Assembly: GCA_020725145.1 (NCBI GenBank)
Contig: DYFO01000005.1
Location: 1 to 63,561, forward strand
Reading direction: 5' to 3'
From: Symbiobacterium thermophilum
Lineage (GTDB): Bacteria; Bacillota; Sulfobacillia; UBA995
DNA length: 63,561 nt
In this document: positions 42,019-49,848 of the stretch, one piece after another
How the letters are laid out: each line of letters starts with the position of its first letter
How positions within the stretch are numbered: position 1 is the stretch's first letter
Position numbers and translations under genes: made by a program
The notes under the pieces: generated by a model
The model's input: only the letters and a program-made list of their open reading frames with translations
Told to the model about the DNA's origin: nothing
Database searches by the model: none

Positions 42019-42097
42019 GCCGGTGACGGTGGCCCTGGAGGAGATCCGGACCGGCAAGATCCGGTGGGAAGGAAGCAAGACGGGTTCCAGGGCGTGA
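41888..42097 (+). CDS. rpoZ: RNA polymerase omega subunit
   Basis: A 69-residue protein with the omega hallmark SKYTLVVAAAKRARQL and a conserved end VTVALEEIRTGKI. Omega helps fold and assemble the beta' subunit. ATG 41888 (or 41891) follows GGAGGGGAT. It is nested in the 3' part of the gmk frame, a different frame over the same bases. Confidence 0.92.
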   Translation: MMKPSLEELMQGIDSKYTLVVAAAKRARQLMMGYARLVECDSDKPVTVALEEIRTGKIRWEGSKTGSRA

Positions 42098-42166
42098 GCC
42101 GTAGAGGGCGGGGGCTGCCTTGAAGCGGCCCCTGCCTTTCGCTTGCCCCGGGGGAGAGCGGTCGAG

Positions 42167-44449
42167 ATGGCTTCCTCGAAAGCCGAGTACGCCGAGGTAG
42201 CGGTGGACGCGCTGACCGGTCCTGCAGCCGGCGCCCTGCACTACCGCATACCCGATTCGCTGCGGGACCGCGCGGTTGCCGGGGCGAGGGTGAGGGTGCC
42301 GTTTCGGCGGGGCCACAGCGAGGGGTACCTGATCGGCTTCCCCGCCGTACCCGCGGTGGAGGAGCTGCGGGAGATCGCCGCCGTCATCGAAGACGTCCCG
42401 CCCATCCCTGCCGACCTCTTGGAGCTCGGCAGGTGGATCGCCGGGCGTTATGCCTGCGCGCTGGCCGAAGCCTTCCGGGTACTTGGGCCTGCCGCCGCGC
42501 GGAGCCGGCCCCGCGTGAAGGTGAGCCTTGTCGGCGAGGTTCCGCCCCGCAGTGGAAGGTCGGGACTGGTGCTGTTATTCCTCCGCCAGGGTCCGGCCGA
42601 CCTCGATCGGCTCTCGGAACTGGTGGGGTCGCGTGCCGGTGCCCTGGCGGTGGTGCGTCGTCTGGAGCGTGCAGGCCTGGTGACGGTGGAAACCGATTTC
42701 CGGCCCCATCGGCGGCGTCGCCGACGCCTGCTGCGGGTGGTCGCCGGCGAGGCGGAAGAGGGTGAGACACCCGCCGGCAGGCGCGCCCTGGCGGCGGTCA
42801 GGGAGCTCGCATCTCCGGACGGTCCCACCATCGCCGAGGTGACGGCCCGTGCCGCCGTGAGCGCGACGGTGGTAGCCCGGTTGATCCGCGAGGGCAAGAT
42901 CCGGATGGAGGAGGAGTCAGGTGCCCGGCATCGTCCCGTGCCCGGTCCGGCACCCGGCTTCGCGGTGACGCTGCTTTGCGGCCGCGAGCGGCTTTGGGCC
43001 TATCGGGCGGCGATCGCCGGCTGCCTGCGCAGCGGAAGGCAGGCGCTGGTGCTGGTTCCTGAGATCGCGTACGCCACGGCGATGGCCACGGCGCTGGGCG
43101 GCGACGGGGATCGGCGTGTGGTGGTGCTGCACAGCGAGCTGTCAGACGGTGCGCGCTTGGAGGCGTGGCGTGCCTGCCGCGAGGCCGACCTTGTGGTGGG
43201 AACGCGTTCGGCGGTGTTTGCCCCGGTTTCCCACTTGGGTCTGGTGGTGGTGGACGACGAGCACGACGAGGCCTACAAGGAGCTGGAGAGCCCGCGTTAT
43301 CACGCCCGGGACGTCGCGCTGGAACGGGCCCGCGCCGCAGGGGCGGCCGTGCTGCTGGGAAGCGCCACCCCGTCGCTGGAGAGCTTCCACCGTTTCGAAC
43401 GTTTGCGTACTGCCGGGAGGGCGGTGGCCCGGGCCAGCCTGGTTGACCTGAGGTCGGAGCTGAAGGCCGGCAACCGCAGCCTGTTCGGCCGCGAACTGCG
43501 CGAGCGAGCGGGCCGGGTGCTGGCCGCCGGCGGGAAGTTCGTCCTTTTTTTGAACCGACGAGGCTATGCAGGCTTTGTGCTGTGTCGCGAGTGTGGTTGG
43601 GTGGCGCGCTGCCCAGGTTGTGAGCTGCCTTTCAGCGTTCACATGGGAGGACGGGAGTTGCGCTGTCACCACTGCGGTGCCGGCATCCCGGCACCGGCAG
43701 GCTGCCCGCGCTGCCGGTCGCGTGCGGTAAGGCCTTTCGGTGCGGGAACCGAGCGCGTGCAGGCGGAGGCCCGGGCCGCCTTCCCCGGGGTGCTGGTGGA
43801 ACGGCTGGACTCCGACGTGGCGCCCGACCGGCGGCGTCAGCTGGAGATCCTCGACCGCTTCGCCCGGGAAGGTCCGGCGGTCCTCGTGGGCACACAGCTC
43901 GTCCTGCACGCGCTCGACCACGTTGCGCTGCTGGGAGTGGTCACGGCCGACATCTCGCTGCATTTTCCGGATTTCCGTGCTGCCGAGCGCACCTACCAGT
44001 TACTGGAGGCCCTCCGCGGCCGCCTGCAGGCCGGCGCGCACCTCGTGGTGCAGAGCTACACGCCGGACCACTACGCATTGGCGGCGGTGGCCAGGGACGA
44101 ACCCGAGCACTTTTACCGGGAGGAACTGGCCGTGCGTGAGCGCATGCGCTACCCCCCGTTCGGCTCCCTGGGGCGCTTGCTGGTGGTGGGACACCCCGGA
44201 GTGGCCGAGCAGGCCGCCCGTGAGCTGGCGGCCCGCCTTCGCGAGCCGGCCGCCCGGCACGGGGTGACGGTGACCGGTCCGGCTCCCCCGCTGGTTCCCC
44301 GGGTGGGCGGTCGGGAGCGCTGGCAGCTGGTGCTGAGGGGCCGGGAAGCCCAGCAGGTGGCCGAGGTCATCCGCGCGGGACTGGGCGGCGTGTCGACGCG
44401 GGCCGGACTGAGCGTGAGCGTTGACGTCGAACCTCTGGACCTGACCTGA
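42167..44449 (+). CDS. priA: PriA-like primosomal protein with degenerate helicase motifs
   Basis: About 760 residues. The N-terminal DNA-binding domains are normal, and all eight zinc cysteines are present (CRECGW, CPGC, CHHC, CPRC). The helicase core is altered: where PriA has the Walker A GVTGSGKTE the sequence is LLCGRERLWAYR; motif V (KGLDF) reads LHALDH; motif VI (QVAGRAGR) reads EALRGRLQAG; the DEEH box is DDEHDEAYK. It should therefore not hydrolyse ATP, like the actinobacterial PriA group, but may still recruit the restart primosome. ATG 42167 follows GGGGGAGAG. Confidence 0.9.
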   Translation: MASSKAEYAEVAVDALTGPAAGALHYRIPDSLRDRAVAGARVRVPFRRGHSEGYLIGFPAVPAVEELREIAAVIEDVPPIPADLLELGRWIAGRYACALAEAFRVLGPAAARSRPRVKVSLVGEVPPRSGRSGLVLLFLRQGPADLDRLSELVGSRAGALAVVRRLERAGLVTVETDFRPHRRRRRRLLRVVAGEAEEGETPAGRRALAAVRELASPDGPTIAEVTARAAVSATVVARLIREGKIRMEEESGARHRPVPGPAPGFAVTLLCGRERLWAYRAAIAGCLRSGRQALVLVPEIAYATAMATALGGDGDRRVVVLHSELSDGARLEAWRACREADLVVGTRSAVFAPVSHLGLVVVDDEHDEAYKELESPRYHARDVALERARAAGAAVLLGSATPSLESFHRFERLRTAGRAVARASLVDLRSELKAGNRSLFGRELRERAGRVLAAGGKFVLFLNRRGYAGFVLCRECGWVARCPGCELPFSVHMGGRELRCHHCGAGIPAPAGCPRCRSRAVRPFGAGTERVQAEARAAFPGVLVERLDSDVAPDRRRQLEILDRFAREGPAVLVGTQLVLHALDHVALLGVVTADISLHFPDFRAAERTYQLLEALRGRLQAGAHLVVQSYTPDHYALAAVARDEPEHFYREELAVRERMRYPPFGSLGRLLVVGHPGVAEQAARELAARLREPAARHGVTVTGPAPPLVPRVGGRERWQLVLRGREAQQVAEVIRAGLGGVSTRAGLSVSVDVEPLDLT

Positions 44450-44467
44450 TCTGGAAGGAGCGTTGCC

Positions 44468-45922
44468 ATGTTCGAGTTGCGGCAGGTCGGAGACCGGGAG
44501 CTGAGGCGCCCCGCACAGCCGGTGCGGCGGGTGAACCGGTCGGTACGCGCCGCGCTGGACATCATGACGGAGGCCATGGCAAAGGCCGGTGGTGTGGGGC
44601 TGGCAGGCCCCCAGCTGGGTATGGACCGCCGCCTGGTGGTGCTGGAGGTGAACGCGGAGCGCCTGGAGCTCTGCAACCCGGAGATCGTCCGCGCCGAGGG
44701 AATGGCAGCCGACTGGGAGGGCTGCCTCAGTGTGCCCGGACTTGCCGGCCTGGTGCCACGGTACGAAAAGGTGACGGTCAGGGCGCTTGACGCGCGCGGG
44801 CGCCGGACCTGGATCGAAGCCGACGGCTTGCTGGCGCGAGCCCTGCAACACGAGATCGACCACCTCGACGGCATCCTCTTCCTGGATCGAGCGGAGTCCT
44901 TCCGGTATGGAGAAGACTGCACCGAGGAGGGGCAACCGCCGGCTCCGCGGCGGGGAGGACCTGCCGGTCCGACTTTACCGGTACCGCGGGGACGGCTCCG
45001 TCTGGTCTTCATGGGTACCCCGGCCTTCGCGCTGCCTGCCCTGAGCATGCTGATCGAGGGCAACTACCATGTGGTAGCGGTGGTTACCCAGCCCGACCGG
45101 CCCGCCGGCCGGGGCAGACACGTCACGCCACCTCCGGTCAAGGCGTACGCGGCCGGTCGGGGAATACCCTTGCTGCAACCCACGGGTTCCGGCTGCGGCG
45201 ATCTCGGCCGCGCGCTGGAGGGCTTTGCCCCCGACCTCGTGGTGACCGTGGCCTTCGGACGGCTGCTCCCGCCGGAGGTGCTTGCGCTGCCGCCGCTGGG
45301 CTGCGTGAACCTGCACGCCTCGCTGCTGCCCCGCCACCGCGGGGCCGCCCCCATCCCCTGGGCGATCGTGGAAGGCGACACGCTGACCGGTGTAAGCACT
45401 TTCTACATGGATGAGGGCCTGGACACCGGCGACGTCGTGCTGCGCCGGGCGACACCCATCCGCCAGGACGACACCGCAGGTGTGCTGCACGATCGCCTGG
45501 CCCTCCAGGGAGCGGGGCTGCTCGAAGAAACCGTGCGCCTGTGCGCGCGGGGAGTGGTGCCCCGCCTGCCCCAGTGCGACGCGGAGGCGACGGTTGCACG
45601 CCGCCTTACCCCGGCCGATGAGAAGCTGTGCTGGGAGCGCCCGGCGACGGTGCTGGAGAGGTGGGTACGGGCGCTGGCGCCGAGCCCCGGCGCATACACT
45701 ACCCATCGCGGGCGGCGCCTCAAGGTCCGGCGGGCCCGCGTCGCCCAGCGCGCGGGCTGCCCCGGCGAGGTCCTTGCGGTAGAGCCGGACGGAGTGACGG
45801 TGGCCGCAGGCGAGGGCAGCCTGATCCTCGAGGAGGTGCAGCCGGAGGGCGGGCGGGCCATGGCGGCGGTCGAGTACGCCCGGGGGCGGTGCCTGGAACC
45901 CGGCGAAACCCTGGGCGGTTAG
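44468..45922 (+). CDS. def-fmt: fused peptide deformylase - methionyl-tRNA formyltransferase
   Basis: A 484-residue single frame. Residues 1-150 are a peptide deformylase: motif 1 GVGLAGPQLG (Ala usually in place of the second Gly), metal Cys in EGCLSVPG and metal/catalytic QHEIDHLDG. After a Pro/Gly/Arg-rich linker (about 150-178), residues 179-484 are a methionyl-tRNA formyltransferase with LVFMGTPAFALPAL, the catalytic NLHASLLPRHRGAAP and GLDTGDVV. Def and fmt are normally adjacent, separate genes. No internal start with a ribosome binding site precedes VFMGTP, so one polypeptide is expected that both adds formyl groups to initiator tRNA and removes them from new proteins. Confidence 0.9.
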   Translation: MFELRQVGDRELRRPAQPVRRVNRSVRAALDIMTEAMAKAGGVGLAGPQLGMDRRLVVLEVNAERLELCNPEIVRAEGMAADWEGCLSVPGLAGLVPRYEKVTVRALDARGRRTWIEADGLLARALQHEIDHLDGILFLDRAESFRYGEDCTEEGQPPAPRRGGPAGPTLPVPRGRLRLVFMGTPAFALPALSMLIEGNYHVVAVVTQPDRPAGRGRHVTPPPVKAYAAGRGIPLLQPTGSGCGDLGRALEGFAPDLVVTVAFGRLLPPEVLALPPLGCVNLHASLLPRHRGAAPIPWAIVEGDTLTGVSTFYMDEGLDTGDVVLRRATPIRQDDTAGVLHDRLALQGAGLLEETVRLCARGVVPRLPQCDAEATVARRLTPADEKLCWERPATVLERWVRALAPSPGAYTTHRGRRLKVRRARVAQRAGCPGEVLAVEPDGVTVAAGEGSLILEEVQPEGGRAMAAVEYARGRCLEPGETLGG

Positions 45923-45942
45923 ACCTCGGGAGGTGAGATGAA

Positions 45943-46635
45943 GTGTTCCTCATGGATGAAGGTTTCTTCCTGTTCGTGATCCCCGCGCTGGTGTTCGCGA
46001 TGTACGCGCAGGCCAGGGTCTCGGCGGCATACGCCAAGGCCTCGCGGCTGCTCGCACGCAGCCGCCTGACGGGTGCCCAGCTGGCGCGTCGCCTGCTCGA
46101 CGAGCTGGGCCTGGTCGGCGTGACGGTCCAGCGCGTAGACCACCACCTCGGAGATCATTACGACCCCGTCCGGCGGGCGGTGCGGCTGTCGCCGGCGGTC
46201 CACGACCGACCGTCGCTCGCCGCCCTGGGCATCGCCGCCCACGAGGTGGGACACGCCCTGCAGCATCATTGCGGCTACGCTCCTCTGGCGGTCAGGCAGA
46301 GCTTTTTGCCGGTGGCCCGGCTGGGATCGGGTGCGGCCTGGCCGCTTTTCCTGGTGGGCCTGCTGATGGGAGCGGACACCGGGGTCTTGCTGATGAATCT
46401 GGCCATCGTGCTCTTCGGCGGGGCCGTGCTCTTCCACCTCGTGACGCTGCCCGTGGAGTACAACGCCAGCTCACGCGCCATGACGGTGCTCCTGGATCGG
46501 GGGTACCTCGGGCGGGACGAGGTGTCCACCACCCGGGAGGTGCTCAATGCCGCCGCCCTGACCTACCTGGCGGCAGCGGCCGCCGCCCTGGCCAACCTGG
46601 CGCGGATGCTCTTGCTCAGGCAGCGCAGAAGCTGA
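45943..46635 (+). CDS. yugP: YugP-like membrane zinc metallopeptidase
   Basis: A 230-residue membrane protein with an N-terminal hydrophobic helix, the zinc motif AAHEVGHALQHH near residue 94 and two or three further hydrophobic segments. The family (neutral zinc metallopeptidase 2) is common in Firmicutes but poorly characterised. GTG 45943 follows GGGAGGTGA at ideal spacing. It sits between fmt and rsmB, its frequent place in Clostridia, and its TGA overlaps the ATG of rsmB. Confidence 0.88.
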   Translation: MFLMDEGFFLFVIPALVFAMYAQARVSAAYAKASRLLARSRLTGAQLARRLLDELGLVGVTVQRVDHHLGDHYDPVRRAVRLSPAVHDRPSLAALGIAAHEVGHALQHHCGYAPLAVRQSFLPVARLGSGAAWPLFLVGLLMGADTGVLLMNLAIVLFGGAVLFHLVTLPVEYNASSRAMTVLLDRGYLGRDEVSTTREVLNAAALTYLAAAAAALANLARMLLLRQRRS

Positions 46636-48011
46636 TGGGCATCGGCCCGCGGGAGCTCGCCCTGCAGATCCTGCAGGCCGTCGAGCGCGGGGGCGCGTAC
46701 TCGGGCCTGGCGCTGGACCATGCGCTTGAGCGCCACCGTCCCAGCGCCGCCGATCGCCGACTGATCACCGAGCTGGTATACGGGACCACGCGGACGCGCA
46801 ACACCCTGGACTGGGCGCTCGGCGCGCACCTGCGACGTCCTCTGGAGACGTTGCCTGGGCCCATCCGGAACGCGCTGCGCTTGGGTGCCTATCAGCTCCT
46901 GTACCTGGACCGCATCCCCGCGCCGGCCGCCTGTGACGAGGCGGTGAAACTGGCCCGGCGTTACGGCCACCGCGGCACCGCCGGACTGGTCAACGCGGTG
47001 CTGAGACGGCTCGCGGAGCAGGGCATGCCTCCGCTGCCCGACCCCGATGCCGAACCCGCGGCCTACCTTTCGCTGGCCCATCATCATCCTCTTTGGCTGG
47101 TCGAAAGGTGGCTGGTCCGCCTCGGGCGGCCCGAGACCGAGGCGCTGTGCCGGGCCGGCAACGTCGTACCTCCCACCACGGTGCGGGTGAACGTGCTGAG
47201 GACCGATCCGCGGCGCCTTCGCGAGGAACTCGGGGCCGCCGGGGTAACCGCGCGGCCGGGCGAGCTGGCCCCCGAGGCGCTGCTGCTCGACGAGCACCCG
47301 CCCCTGCGAGCTCTTGAGTCCTTTCGCCGGGGCCTATTCACGGTACAGGATGAAAGCTCGATGCTGGCCGCCCATACCCTCGCGCCGCGTCCGGGCGACC
47401 GCGTGGTCGACGCCTGCAGTGCTCCCGGGGGCAAGGCCACGCATCTGGCGGAGCTGATGGGAGACCGCGGCGAGGTGCTGGCGGTGGACGTAAGTCCCGG
47501 TCGGCTGCGGCTGGTGGAAGAGACCTCCAATCGCCTGGGGCATAGATGCATCCGTACCCTGGCGGCGGATGCGCGCGACCTTGGGCGTATCCTGTCCGCC
47601 CGGGCGGATGCAGTGCTCGTCGATGCGCCCTGTTCGGGGCTGGGGACCATCCGCCGCCGTCCCGACCTGCGCTGGTCGAAGCGGCCGGAGGACCTTCCGG
47701 TGCTGTCCGCGCTGCAGCGGGCGATCCTGGTGGGAGCCGCCGGGTGCCTGAAGCCGGGAGGAGTCCTGGTGTACTCGACCTGCTCCACCGAGCCGGAAGA
47801 GAACGCCGCGGTGGTCGAAGCTTTTCTGCATGCCAACCCCGGCTTCGAGCTTGAAGATCCCGTGGCATTCTGGCCCCGGACCGCCCGTGAGCGCGTGGCC
47901 GCGCGCCGGCAAGCTTCCGGATCGCGCCAAGATGGCCCGGTCCAGCTCTGGCCTCATCTTGACGGTACCGACGGCTTCTTCATCGCCCGTCTGCGCAGGA
48001 AGGATACCTGA
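46635..48011 (+). CDS. rsmB: 16S rRNA (cytosine-967-C5)-methyltransferase
   Basis: A 458-residue enzyme. An N-terminal NusB-like RNA-binding domain (residues 1-145) is followed by an m5C methyltransferase domain: SAM-binding DACSAPGGKATHLAEL, first cysteine motif DAPCSGLGTIRRRPD and catalytic YSTCSTEPEENA. It methylates C967 of 16S rRNA. The ATG overlaps the yugP stop; rlmN starts the base after its stop. Confidence 0.93.
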   Translation: MGIGPRELALQILQAVERGGAYSGLALDHALERHRPSAADRRLITELVYGTTRTRNTLDWALGAHLRRPLETLPGPIRNALRLGAYQLLYLDRIPAPAACDEAVKLARRYGHRGTAGLVNAVLRRLAEQGMPPLPDPDAEPAAYLSLAHHHPLWLVERWLVRLGRPETEALCRAGNVVPPTTVRVNVLRTDPRRLREELGAAGVTARPGELAPEALLLDEHPPLRALESFRRGLFTVQDESSMLAAHTLAPRPGDRVVDACSAPGGKATHLAELMGDRGEVLAVDVSPGRLRLVEETSNRLGHRCIRTLAADARDLGRILSARADAVLVDAPCSGLGTIRRRPDLRWSKRPEDLPVLSALQRAILVGAAGCLKPGGVLVYSTCSTEPEENAAVVEAFLHANPGFELEDPVAFWPRTARERVAARRQASGSRQDGPVQLWPHLDGTDGFFIARLRRKDT

Positions 48012-49088
48012 ATGGATCTCAGAGGTCTTTCCCGCGAAGAGATGACGGAACTGGTGGTGTCGCTGGGGGAGCCGGCCTACCGGGCCAGACAGATCATGGC
48101 CTGGATCTACCGGCGCGGCATCGCCGATCCCGGGCGCATGACCGACCTGCCGGTTCCCCTGCGCGATCGATTGGCCCTGCTGGCCTGCCCTTGCGAGGCG
48201 GTGCTCCAACGCCGGCAGTCGGCGGACGGCACGCTGAAGCTCTTGCTGGCATGCCCCGACGGCGTGGCGTTCGAGTGCGTCCGGTTGCGGTACGGCTACG
48301 GGTATACCGCCTGCGTTTCCTCGCAGGCCGGCTGTGCGGGGGGCTGTGCTTTCTGCCGGTCGGGAGAGGGGGGACTTGAGCGCAACCTCACCGCCGGCGA
48401 GATGGTGGGCCAGGTGCTCGCCCTGAACGCCGCCGGCGGCCGGCCCATCACCCGGGTGGTACTTATGGGGGGAGGCGAGCCCCTGGCCAATTACGCCGAG
48501 GTCCTGCGCTTTTTGCGCCTGGCCACCTCCTCGGACGGTTTGGGTCTCAGTCCACGCCGCATCACCGTGTCGACCTCGGGCGTGGTGCCGGGGATAAGGC
48601 GGCTTGCGGGCGAGGGTCTGCCCGTAACCCTGTCGGTGTCGCTGCATGCGGCCGACGACCGACTCCGCGACCGCCTGGTGCCGGTGAACCGGCGCTGGCC
48701 CCTGGCCGAGTTGCTCGCGGCCTGCCGGGATTGGGCCCGCCTCACCGGTCGCCGCGTCAGCGCCGAGTACGTGCTCATCGGCGGTGTGAACGACCGCCCG
48801 GAGGACGCGGCGCGACTGGCCCGCCTGGCCCGGGGCACCTTTGGTCACATCAACCTCATCGCCCTGAACCCGGTTCCGGGTTTTCCCCATCCGCCACCGT
48901 CGCGGGAGGCGGTGGCCGCCTTCGCGCGTCAGCTCAGGCGATCGGGGGTGCCGGTCACCGTGAGACGCCCCCTCGGTCGGGATATCGACGGTGCCTGCGG
49001 GCAACTCCGGGCAAGCTCGCGGCAGGGACCGGCCGCCGGCGCGACGAACCAGCCTCCGGACCCTGAAGCAGCGCGTCCGGGGGGATGA
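48012..49088 (+). CDS. rlmN: dual-specificity RNA methyltransferase (23S A2503 / tRNA A37)
   Basis: A 358-residue radical SAM enzyme. The [4Fe-4S] motif CAGGCAFC is near residue 116; the two methyl-transfer cysteines lie in YTACVSSQ before it and GRDIDGACGQL near residue 335. LMGGGEPLANY is the SAM-binding GGE motif. It methylates C2 of A2503 in 23S rRNA and of A37 in tRNA. Start ATG 48012 is adjacent to the rsmB stop. The last 20 residues are a Pro/Gly/Arg tail of no known use. Confidence 0.93.
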   Translation: MDLRGLSREEMTELVVSLGEPAYRARQIMAWIYRRGIADPGRMTDLPVPLRDRLALLACPCEAVLQRRQSADGTLKLLLACPDGVAFECVRLRYGYGYTACVSSQAGCAGGCAFCRSGEGGLERNLTAGEMVGQVLALNAAGGRPITRVVLMGGGEPLANYAEVLRFLRLATSSDGLGLSPRRITVSTSGVVPGIRRLAGEGLPVTLSVSLHAADDRLRDRLVPVNRRWPLAELLAACRDWARLTGRRVSAEYVLIGGVNDRPEDAARLARLARGTFGHINLIALNPVPGFPHPPPSREAVAAFARQLRRSGVPVTVRRPLGRDIDGACGQLRASSRQGPAAGATNQPPDPEAARPGG

Positions 49089-49089
49089 C

Positions 49090-49848
49090 ATGCGGTTCGG
49101 GGTGAGGACGGACCGGGGCAAGGTGCGGCGGGTTAACGAAGACACCTACTGCTTCCGTGACTTCCGACCGCGGGTCGAGGCGGTACTGGCCGCGGTAGCC
49201 GACGGCATGGGGGGACACCTTGGTGGAGACGTGGCCAGCCGTCTGGCGGTCGAGATCTTGCTGGAAGTGGTAGAGCGCGAACTGGCCCAGGTGGCCGTGG
49301 ACACGGCGGCCGTCCTGCCGGTGGCCTTTGAGGAGGCGAACCGCCGGGTATTCGCGGCCGCGCGCGGCGACCCCGCTCAGGAGGGGATGGGTACCACGCT
49401 GACGGCGTCGCTCTGCCACGGTGACACCGTGGAGATCGGCCACTTGGGCGACAGCCGGGCTTATCTCGTGCGCGGCGGCGCCATCCACCAGCTGACTTCA
49501 GACCACACGCTGGTGAACGCCATGGTGAAAAACGGCGAGCTCACCGAGGAGGAGGCCATGCTCCATCCACAGCGCAACCTCCTGACGCGGGCGCTAGGCA
49601 CCGAGGCGGTGGCGGTGGCCGACTTCAGCCGCCACCGGTTGCAGCCCGGCGATCTGCTGGTGCTGTGCACCGACGGGCTGCACAGCCTGGTGGATCGCCG
49701 AGAGATCCTGGCCCTGGTGGTGGACCGTGACCCCCACGAGGCGGCGGACAGGCTGGTCCGGCTGGCGATGCGGCGCGGCGGCTATGACAACGTGACGGTG
49801 TTGGTGTACGAACCCCTAGCCGTGCCCGAGGGGGGGCGCGCCCCGTGA
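49090..49848 (+). CDS. prpC: PP2C-family Ser/Thr phosphatase, partner of PrkC
   Basis: A 252-residue metal-dependent phosphatase with RRVNEDTY near residue 16, the metal-binding DGMGGH, GDSRAYL and the closing GGYDNVTVL. PrpC reverses phosphorylation by PrkC in growth, wall-turnover and spore-revival signalling. ATG 49090 follows GGGGGGATGAC; upstream frame codons lie within rlmN. Its stop overlaps the prkC start by four bases. Confidence 0.93.
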   Translation: MRFGVRTDRGKVRRVNEDTYCFRDFRPRVEAVLAAVADGMGGHLGGDVASRLAVEILLEVVERELAQVAVDTAAVLPVAFEEANRRVFAAARGDPAQEGMGTTLTASLCHGDTVEIGHLGDSRAYLVRGGAIHQLTSDHTLVNAMVKNGELTEEEAMLHPQRNLLTRALGTEAVAVADFSRHRLQPGDLLVLCTDGLHSLVDRREILALVVDRDPHEAADRLVRLAMRRGGYDNVTVLVYEPLAVPEGGRAP

